DNA from: Clostridium sp. OM02-18AC
Lineage (GTDB): Bacteria; Bacillota; Clostridia; Lachnospirales; Lachnospiraceae
Length of the DNA stretch: 64,000 nucleotides
Assembly: GCF_003481825.1 (NCBI RefSeq)
Contig: NZ_QULW01000022.1
Coordinates: 1-64,000, forward strand
Reading direction: 5' to 3'
The stretch's first letter is position 1; each line of letters opens with the position of its first letter. A model generated the notes under the pieces. That model was not told the origin of the DNA, did not search any database, and saw nothing but the letters and a program-made list of their open reading frames with translations. Below, piece by piece: positions 25,681 through 34,800 of this stretch. The position numbers were made by a program, and so were the translations under genes.

Positions 25681-25736
25681 ATTATCCGAAAGGGTAATGG
25701 AACCTTTGTTTCAAGTGAAAACTTGAAATTACAAAG
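25681..25736 (+). other. Two adjacent GAAA-loop hairpins
   Basis: ATTATCC-GAAA-GGGTAAT (25681-25698) is followed by CTTTG-TTTCAAGT-GAAA-ACTTGAAA-TTA-CAAAG (25704-25736), then CTTTTTC. Both have GNRA tetraloops on the rightward strand. The block lies in the 473-bp gap between mreB and the giant adhesin gene; apart from this, the mreB promoter and a terminator I see nothing there. Confidence 0.4.
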
Positions 25737-25818
25737 CTTTTTCATACTCATACCGGGCAGCCCGAAACTGCCCGGCCCCCCTAAAACATTTTCTTTTATT
25801 TTGTATACCTACCATTCC

Positions 25819-25869
25819 CAAAATCAAAGGGCGAAAAGGACTGCCAAACCTTTTCGCCCTTTGATTTTG
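25819..25869. terminator. 21-bp perfect inverted repeat after the giant adhesin gene
   Basis: CAAAATCAAAGGGCGAAAAGG (first 20 bases at 25819-25838, last at 25839) is exactly inverted at 25849-25869 with a 9-base loop. It lies 25 bases past the stop of the adhesin gene and should end that operon, perhaps in both directions. It lacks a long T-tract but the stem ends in TTTGATTTTG. Confidence 0.7.
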
Positions 25870-25893
25870 CTTTTCTGCTTTGGATTTTCCCTG

Positions 25894-28800
25894 CTATTTT
25901 TCCTGCCCGTTTTGATTTTTCTGTTTTTGCACGTGTTTTCGATCCTTATTCTTCCTGTTCACAGCATACAGACCGGCTGCAGACAAAAGAAGCAGCGCAC
26001 CGAAAAAGCAGGTTTTCCGTTCATCTCCCAGACGCGGAAGACGGATCTTCCACCGGCCATCTGGTCCTAAATACAGCCAGCCCGCACCGTCTGGTGACAA
26101 CGGCTGATACCATGCAAGAATTTTTCCGATGCGAAGAACCGGCTGGATTTTGGGGTTCTCATACTCTGAACTGCCACCTCCCGACGTTTTCTCTTCTTCC
26201 GGTTTCGGCTTGTCCGGCTCTGGTGTTTCCGGTATGTCTTCTTTCAGTATTTTCCGGTCCACCACGATCAGACCCGTTCCATTCCAGATCTTTGCCTGAT
26301 CTGCACGGACAATCCGGCTGCCATCTTCCGAGATTTGAAAGCAGACCGGTTCAAAGCACTCGTAACCTTCCGGTGATTTTTCTTCAATCAAAAGATATTC
26401 TTTTCCAGCGGTCAATCCTTCCACTGCATGCCACGGTGTTTTCTTTTGGGTAATCCAGCTGATCAGCGGTGCATCCGGATTATAGACCGGCGTTCCATCT
26501 TCTTTTTTTCCGGTGATTTCATAAACAGCCAGTCGGGCTCCCACAAGAAACCATTCTGACGGAATTTCTTCCACATCCGGTATTTCCAATCCGGAAATCT
26601 CATATCGTCCGGAAATTTCATATTGCCTGGAAGTTTCATCTGTCATTGTATTCGCACCTGATATTGCTCCTGCATCCGTTTTGATGCCTGCTCCGGCATT
26701 GCGTGTTCCATCCGGAGCAGACATTGCATCCGCATCCAGCTTTGCTATCACAATCCTGGTTTTGTGATCTGTCACCGTGATCTGCTTCTGTGCGCTTCCT
26801 CCCCACGGGTAAGGTGCGACTCCCAGATCCGGCTCAAATTGCCACCGGATCACTTCCGGATTCAGCGCATAGCCAGGCGGCGGGATCACTTCACGCAATT
26901 CATACCAGAACGGATGAATAGCGCCATCTGCCCCTGTTTCTCCCACAGGAAGACTCTTCTGCTCAGCCGGTGCCGTCAGACGGAGCTGGAATACCGGCTG
27001 CTGCAATTGTGTATCTGCAGTTTCCTGACCGTTCATTTCGCGATATTCCGTTTTCTTGGGTCCCAGTTTCTGAACCAGCTTCTGGCGCTCTGTTTCCCGG
27101 TATGCCGCAAGTTCAAACACTGCACCTTCAAGCATCCGTCCCGCAGAGTCCGTCTTTTCCAGTTTTAAAGTACCGGTCACCGGCCGGTCGTTCACACGCA
27201 CAACACGGATCTCCGGCTGCCATTCATACACAATCTCTACCGGGAGAAAGGTTGTGTAGTAATCCGGGCTTTTCTGCTCTGTCAGCCAGTATATGCCATC
27301 CGGCAGACGCCGGATCCGGTGCGGTTTTAAATCGCCCTCCGCATAGCCTTGCGGGATTCTGCGGTTGATGGCATCCAGTTCCGTGTACCGGCCATCACTT
27401 CCGCTTATCCAGGAATCAAACAGATAGCTGTTGCTTTTTGTCAGACCGCCTTCTTCATTCGCACGGTAAAGTGCCAGCCTGGCTCCGGCAAGTTCTTTGT
27501 CCCCATCCTCATACACTTTCGAGATCAGCAATGTCCCCTCTTCGTTCTCCACACGGTAAAGCTGTACATCTCCCGTATCGTTTACCGTAATCAGTACCTC
27601 ACCTGCCCGCGCAAACCCCGACGGTACTTTCGTTTCAACCAGGACATAACTGCCTCCGGCCGGAAGGTAATCAAAACGCTGGCGGTTTTCTACGGTCAGA
27701 TACGTACAGGCATGTGTGTTTACGTCTGACAGCTTCTGCCAGTCAAACTGATACTCGAAACGGAACGGATGATCCGCAAAAAGATCCTGCTCTCTGGTCA
27801 CACCGATCCGGATCTTTGCTCCATTTTTCATCCGGTATACATAAACGGTCTGCTCCGGGTCTGTTGGTTTTAACAGTTCTTTCTTGTACCCTGCCTCATA
27901 TTCTGCCCGGTAAAGATGTTCCCCCGCATCCCACATGACGCTGCTTCCAGGCTTTGCTCCATGTTCCAGATACATAGTTTCAAATGCATCCGGGAAATTG
28001 CGGTAAGTTGTACCGTCATCCGTAACCCAGTGCGCGATCACAGACGAGGGATCGTACTCCGGTGCGCCATCTTTGTAACAGATATTCCCCGCTGCATCCA
28101 GGCGCGCCGGATACAGGGTGAAACCGGCACCGCCAAGGAACTGTTCTCCCTCTGCATGATCTTTTCCGTTTTCCAGATAATATTTTTCTACCTCAACACG
28201 CGTGTGATCCTCCTTCATTTCATATTTTTGAAGTTCCGGACGTTCTGCCACCGTAACCGCGATTGGGTCATGCGAAACAAACCCGGATGGCACCTCAAGT
28301 TCCTTCCAAAAGTAACGTCCCGTCGGAAGCTGCGTGACAGAATGGGGCTGGCTGGTTGTGGTCCAGACAGTCACAGGTGCGCTTTTGCCTTCAGCCACTG
28401 CCAGTTTTGCATTATCGTTTTCTGCTGTATCGGAGCCTGCATCGCCTGTTTTCCACAATCCAAGCACGGCACCTTCGACATATCCACAATCAAATGCAGA
28501 GTTTGTTTCTGTACCATCGGTCTTTGAGAATTCGGTCTTTGTCGGCTGATCGACCATGGTCACGGTCTGGTTTTCACTTTTTTCCTCTACCTGAATTCCA
28601 ACCGGAAGTGCCTTTACAAAACCTTCCGGTGCCTGCAATTCTTCCATAATATAGCATCCTGCTGCGACCCGCTCTAAAACATCTGCACTTCCCGTTGTCA
28701 TATCCGCCGCAAATGGGTCGTTTGGATATTTTTCGGAAGTAATCCAGGTGTTTTCCATCACGTAGGCTTCTCCCTGCCGGTGCAGCAATGTCTGGTTTTC

Positions 28801-31800
28801 GTCAAAAAGCTGCGCATGCTCCTGCACTCCATATGCAGCATGGTTATATGCTTCCAGATTATCCGAAAACTGAGAACGGACAAAATCTCCATTCCGGTCG
28901 TAAAATTCTGCTGCCTTGTCATATGTTTCTTCACTCTGCGGATAGTACATTACCATACCATGACAGTCGTAAACCGGATTCATCGATTTTTTAAACTGTC
29001 CGTTATTGTCATCCAGAAGGATTTCCTCATTCCGATTTTGTCCCCAGCTGTTCTGGTGAAGCGTAGATTCCCGGTGACTTTCTTCTCCATGCTCCGATTT
29101 CCAGCTTCCGGTCAGGTAGGTGTGATCTCCGTCCCCGGCAAGCGCCGCGCGGAATGTCGTGATCTTATCCCGCGCAATGATGTTGCCGTACGCATCCTTC
29201 CGGAGATTGACCGGCCAGACAAGCACCTGCTTTTTTCCGGCTCCGGTTCCAGCTTTTCCACGGATCTGGTCCCAGCTTCCGTTGTTTCCGTCAAAATTCT
29301 TTACGACGTATGCCATGCCGGTATACGGATCGACCAGGGCATCCCGCGCTCCGTCACGTCCCAGATGATAAACATGGGTTCCCTCATCCAGCGTCAGGAC
29401 CTTATCCTTTTCATCATAGCTGATCTTTGTCAGATCTCCTCCCGCAAATTCAAGAAATTTCGACGCGCCCTTCCAGGCAAAAGCCTGATAACGTCCGTCC
29501 CGGCCATCCGTCTCTGGTGTAATGGTGATCGTCAGGTCACTCAGGTCATAATACAGGATATCCGTATCCGGGCGCATGACGGTAAGTGAATTCCAGCTGT
29601 TTCCCTCCACCTGGATTATCTCACCATAACGATCTGTACCGGCAGGCCAGGTAACCGTATACCGGTGTCCTTCCTCATCGCGCTCTGGAAGAAATTCCGT
29701 TTTTTCCCCTCCGTAACCTTCTTTTACATACATACGCTCAATATGCCCTGCATCATTGCGCTCGATCACCAAACCTTCATAGGTGAAATCCTGGGAATCT
29801 CCGGACGGAGTCAGGGAAATGGCATCAAACAAGGTCATTTTTGCCCCGACGGCATAACCGGGCGCCTCATTTTCCGCACAGTCTGCACGTTTTTCCACCT
29901 GCAGACGAATTGGTTCATTCTCCAGGTATACCCGCGCCGTATGGATCTGATCCTGCGGCTTGGTTTTCCAGGTTGTCTGTTCTTCTGCCGGATCCTCGTA
30001 AATGGCAGAAAGCACCCGCTTGTCCCGTTTTCCATTCTGGTAATAAGTCACCTGGTCAGAATAAAGTTCCAGCGCGACCGGCCTGGAACGGACATAGCCC
30101 GCCGGAGGTTTTGTCTCACACAGCACATACGTACCTGCGGAGAGTGGCTGTGGTGTATTCAGGTAGCCGACCGTCTGCAGCTGATATTCCAACTCCTGTG
30201 CTGTCTTGCTGTTTCTGACAGCTTTAATGTTTTCTGCAATCTGTTCCCCTACAGAGATTTTCTCCGTCTTCATCGCCTGATTTTTTCCATCCGGAGCCGG
30301 AACAAGACTATCCCGCACAGTAACAAAGGATTTCATGACACCAGTTTCTAGGCCAAACCGGTCTCCCAGAAGGATCTGCTCGGACTCGTCGCATACCGGA
30401 GTCCCTGCCGGGACAACACCAGTATACAGATCACCGAGACTTCTTCCTCTTAAAACCGGGCGGATATCTGCTGCTCCCATGGCAGTCAGAAATTCCTTTG
30501 TCCCATCGATCTGCGTATCTTCCTCATAAAAAAGGACCTTTCCCTCCCCGTCTTTCGCATCGTCGCGCTTTGCCGCATAAATACGGAATATGGCGCCATC
30601 ATGCAAAATGTTTTCATGGGTTTCGGAATCCAGTTTTTCCAGGCGGATCCTTGCCGTATAGAGGCGGTTTCGGAAGCGGACATTTCCATATCCAAGACAA
30701 ATCGAATCTGCTGTTCCAGACAAATCTGCTGCTTTCTCCAAATCTGCTGTATTGTCCAAAGGCACTGTTTTCTCCAAATCTGCTGCATTGTCCAAAGGCG
30801 CTGCTTTCCCAAAATCTGCTGTATTGTCCAAAGGCGCTGCTTTCTCCAAGTCTGCTGTATTGTCCAAAGGCACTGTTGCCCCTGAATCTGCTGTCTGGAT
30901 TGTGTTTTTCAAAGTATCTGCACCCAGCACTGAATACGGCACCAGGGCAGATGCATAACGACCATCATACGCTGTCTGGGATCCCAGCATGGCTGTGACC
31001 TGGTCCCGGTAATAAATTCCAGGCACATTGTCTTCTGTGACAGTACCGCCCGGATACCAGACGTCATCCACAATCTGGGACTGTTCCGAAACGGAACTGT
31101 AACGATATACCGCAGAAACAAGATTCCGACCTGCCTGTCCTTCACTCAGATAATATGGCACTGCGCCCGAAGCCCGGTCATCCTGTACATTGTAATAGTT
31201 TTTAAACGGCCGGTATTCCGACTGTGTCAATGCAAAATAATCACCGACAGCCGGACTTACCGGCACTCCGTTTTGGATCCGGTCAATCTCCATTCCATAT
31301 TTGTAAATTTCGTAATCGCCCCGGTTGCTGTGCGCCTGGATCACATGGGACTCTTCCAGGAAGCGGATGTGATAACGTTTTTCCAGTTCTGCTGCCGTAT
31401 AGGACGCTTTGTACTGATAAAACGGATCCAGCCTTCCGGGGGAAGTCCGGGCGCCGGCTTCATCAGTATACACGGCAGGCAGGGAAATTTCTTTGGGTTT
31501 ATCCACCTCGTAATGACGGTTTTTGAAATCTTCCAGATCTGCATATTTCGGCTGCTGCTCCACAACCACATAGGTTCCGTATGGAAGCATCGCTGAAATC
31601 CCGTAATATTCCAGTTCCGATTCTGCCCCGCCAGACTCGCTTCGGACATCTACGAATTTGTTTTGAACATCTGCGGATTTGTTTTGAACATCTGCAGATT
31701 TGCCTTGGACGTTTGCGGATTTGCTTTGGACATCTGCAGATTTGCTTTGAACATCTGCGGATTCGTTTCGAGCGCCTGTGGACTCGTTTCGAATGTCTAC

Positions 31801-34800
31801 GGATACCGTCGTAGCATCCCGGTCTGTCCCACCGTTTGCTTCTGTATCCCATGCAATCGCATACAATTCATCCAGATCATAGGCAAAGAATGGTTTTAAA
31901 TAATTCTGCGCCTTTATGATGGCTTCCCGCAGTCCACAGTCCAGAATTTCATCCGAAAAACCCGTACTGCCCTGATTGGCCGTGTATTCCGGCTGCTGTT
32001 TTCCTGACGCAGCGGTCTCCGACATAGTACTCTCTGGTGCGGCACTTTCTGACGGCTGGACCAATTTCGCGATCTCAGCATCCAAATACCAGGTAATGGC
32101 GAACTGCCGCACCCGGTCCGAAACTCTCATGTTCCAGATAGTGTCTTCACTATGGTTGGCTGCATTGCCGATCGGGCGCCAGCTGGTATACGTCGGTGCC
32201 GCATCATCCCACTTGTCGTGATTTGCGGTTTCGATGGCATCAAAAAATTTCTCGTAATTGGGGCGTTTCACCGTGCGTGTCCGGTTTCCGTCTTCCACCA
32301 GTGCTTCTGTTGTCTCAAGAAGTGCCGTATAACCAGGCGATGGCTCTTTCCGGATCTTTCCGTCCTGATACGCGTAAAGTGCCTCGTTGTAAACTGCCGC
32401 ATCGTCTGAGTTTTTATATAACGGATCAGTGCGATGCAGCACTTTCGTATCAATCTGGTTTACCAGTTCCGGAAATGCAGTATTCGCCTGTTTTTGCCCG
32501 GCAAAATTCCGCTCGTTTCCTTTCCGGTCCTGCCAGATCACGGTACCGTCTTCTGCACGGTAAAGCTTCTGAAGATTTGATTTCAGATACACTTTAAAGC
32601 GGAAATTTTCCATTGCTTCTGCTTTGTCATACGTTTTCGTCCACCAGTCCTCATGCACATCTGCGTAGGAATCTGTATTATTGTAAGAAGTCTTTTCTAT
32701 GGTCTTGCTGATCCGGATCTGCTGGCGGATACTCCGCTCTTCCACCGGGACCGGGTCCGCAAAAGTCCCGCTTCCCGGTCTTCCCGCGCCATCCTGCCAG
32801 ACGGCATCCTGCCCCGGGTACACCAGTTCCGTGCGTTTCACAAAGCTGTTTTCCGCTCCTTCGATTCCGGTTTTATAATCCAGGCTGGCACGCACAAATG
32901 CCCGTTTCACGGTTTCATAATAAGCCGCTGCACCCATGGTATCGCCCGGCTTCCAGTTTCCCGTCAGCCCTGCCATATCCTCCTGTGTCAGCACAACCTG
33001 CTCCGCGCCAGGCAGCACCAGCTTAAATTCATACTGCTGTGCCATGTCATCCCGGTGAACTGCTCCGTAAAAATCGGTATAGCTGCTCTCTGCGTGCCAG
33101 ACATTTTCCTGTATCTTAGAAGTGATTTCCGTCCAGTTTCCATAGTTTTTCCGGGTCTCACCCGGCACAGTTTCTTCTATATACTGGATTTTGGGAATCC
33201 GGTTTCCTGCTGCGTCAAGCGGTATCTCGCCCGGTTCGTAATACACGTTTTCTGTAACACAACGGGTTATGAGACTGCCATCTGCATCCATCGCTGCGTC
33301 CGGGACAAGAAGCGCCGATACCCGGAGTGACCCCAAAGTTCCTGCTCCGTCTCCTCCTGACGCCGCAAAATCCGTATATACCCCAAAACTGTTTTCCTCT
33401 TCTGCTTCCGTGTAAACGGCATAGACATATCGGGGCGAACCGGAATGCTCCTGCGGTACAAAAGGAACCCGCAGATAAAATGCCGCACTCCGTTCTCCAC
33501 GCTCCGGCACATAAAAACTCTCCGGATTTCCGACGCGGCCTGCATATAACGTGATAAGAAACGTATCTTCTGTCTCTTCGATCCGGTCCACGCCACCATA
33601 GGAGTAATACGCATTTTCCTGATAATAATCGAGCAGCGCAGCCAGAATTTCTCCTGCCGATGCTTCTTCGCCATTTTCTTTCTGACGCGCGATGCGCAGT
33701 GTAATAACAGGTGCACCATACTGCACCTGACTTCCGCTTGCAAATCCGGTATCATATACCGGCTGCTCCAAAGTCGTATAGCGGGATCCGGCATCGGAAG
33801 TCTGCTTTGGAGTCCCTTTTCCATGCGCCCGCAGGATCAGTTCCAGCTTGTATTTGATAAATCCGTTGTCTGCCTGCGTAAATGCTTTTCTCAGCCGTTC
33901 CTGCACCGCTGCTTCATCCATTCCGGTTTCCGCACGCTGCATCAGTTCCTCGCAGCGGGACGTATCCAGCTTCTTTTCTTCCGCGCATTCTACTCCCGTT
34001 ACCGTCCGGTTTACCGGGCGCTCTCTGGTAAGCATGGTTCCATCCGCACGATACTTTGGATACTGTCCTTTCTCTTCCGCGGTAACATAGACCGGATTCC
34101 CCCAGGCGTCCGTCTCGATTTTTTCTGTGAAACGACCGGTTCCAACCTGCGCCGGTTCTGTTTTTACCGTTTTGTCCAGGCGATACAGTCTGCTTCCTGC
34201 CGGAATTCCGAAAAATACCAGATCAAAACCTCCGCTCTTTTCACTGCTTACCTCGAAAAACAATTCCTGAAACGTCGGATCTCCGTATGCGCCGCTCGCA
34301 CCAGCCTGTACCTGCTGCTGCGCATAGAGCCCCTTTGTCACCGTTGCATAGCCATCACCTGCTGCCGCTGATACCGCAGCATTCAGATCCTGTCCTGCAT
34401 TCGTGAACGGATGTTTCCGGTTTCCGACCGACAGTTCATAGCCCTCTGACCGGCTGAGTTCTTTCACGTAGTATTCGCCCATCAGAAGCGGTCTGCCGAT
34501 CCAGCAATTTCCATTCGCCGCCTGGTAATCCGGATAGGTTCTCAGATATTGTCCGTCTGCGGTATAATCATCCAGTGTCTGGCTTCTGTCATACAGATTG
34601 GAAGGTGCCGACTGGTTCCATCCGCCCGACCGGTTCGTGATCTGTCCGCTTTCATACTGGTAAAACTGTCCCGGCGCTTCCGTGAAGGCAAGAAACGAGG
34701 CATCTCCATTCTTATCTGTCGTAGTCACGGCAACCAGATCGTCTTTTTGATAAACGATTCCTGTTTTTCCGTCCGGATGCACCAGGTTTTCCGCCGCAAA

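Noticed and set aside
30600..30885. Cys-rich open frames on the rightward strand over the adhesin repeats
   Set aside because: Mirror translation of the 33-bp repeats in the real gene.
31640..31800. CRISPR-like array from the regular 21-bp repeats
   Set aside because: The repeats are in frame, have no spacers and encode a seven-residue protein repeat.
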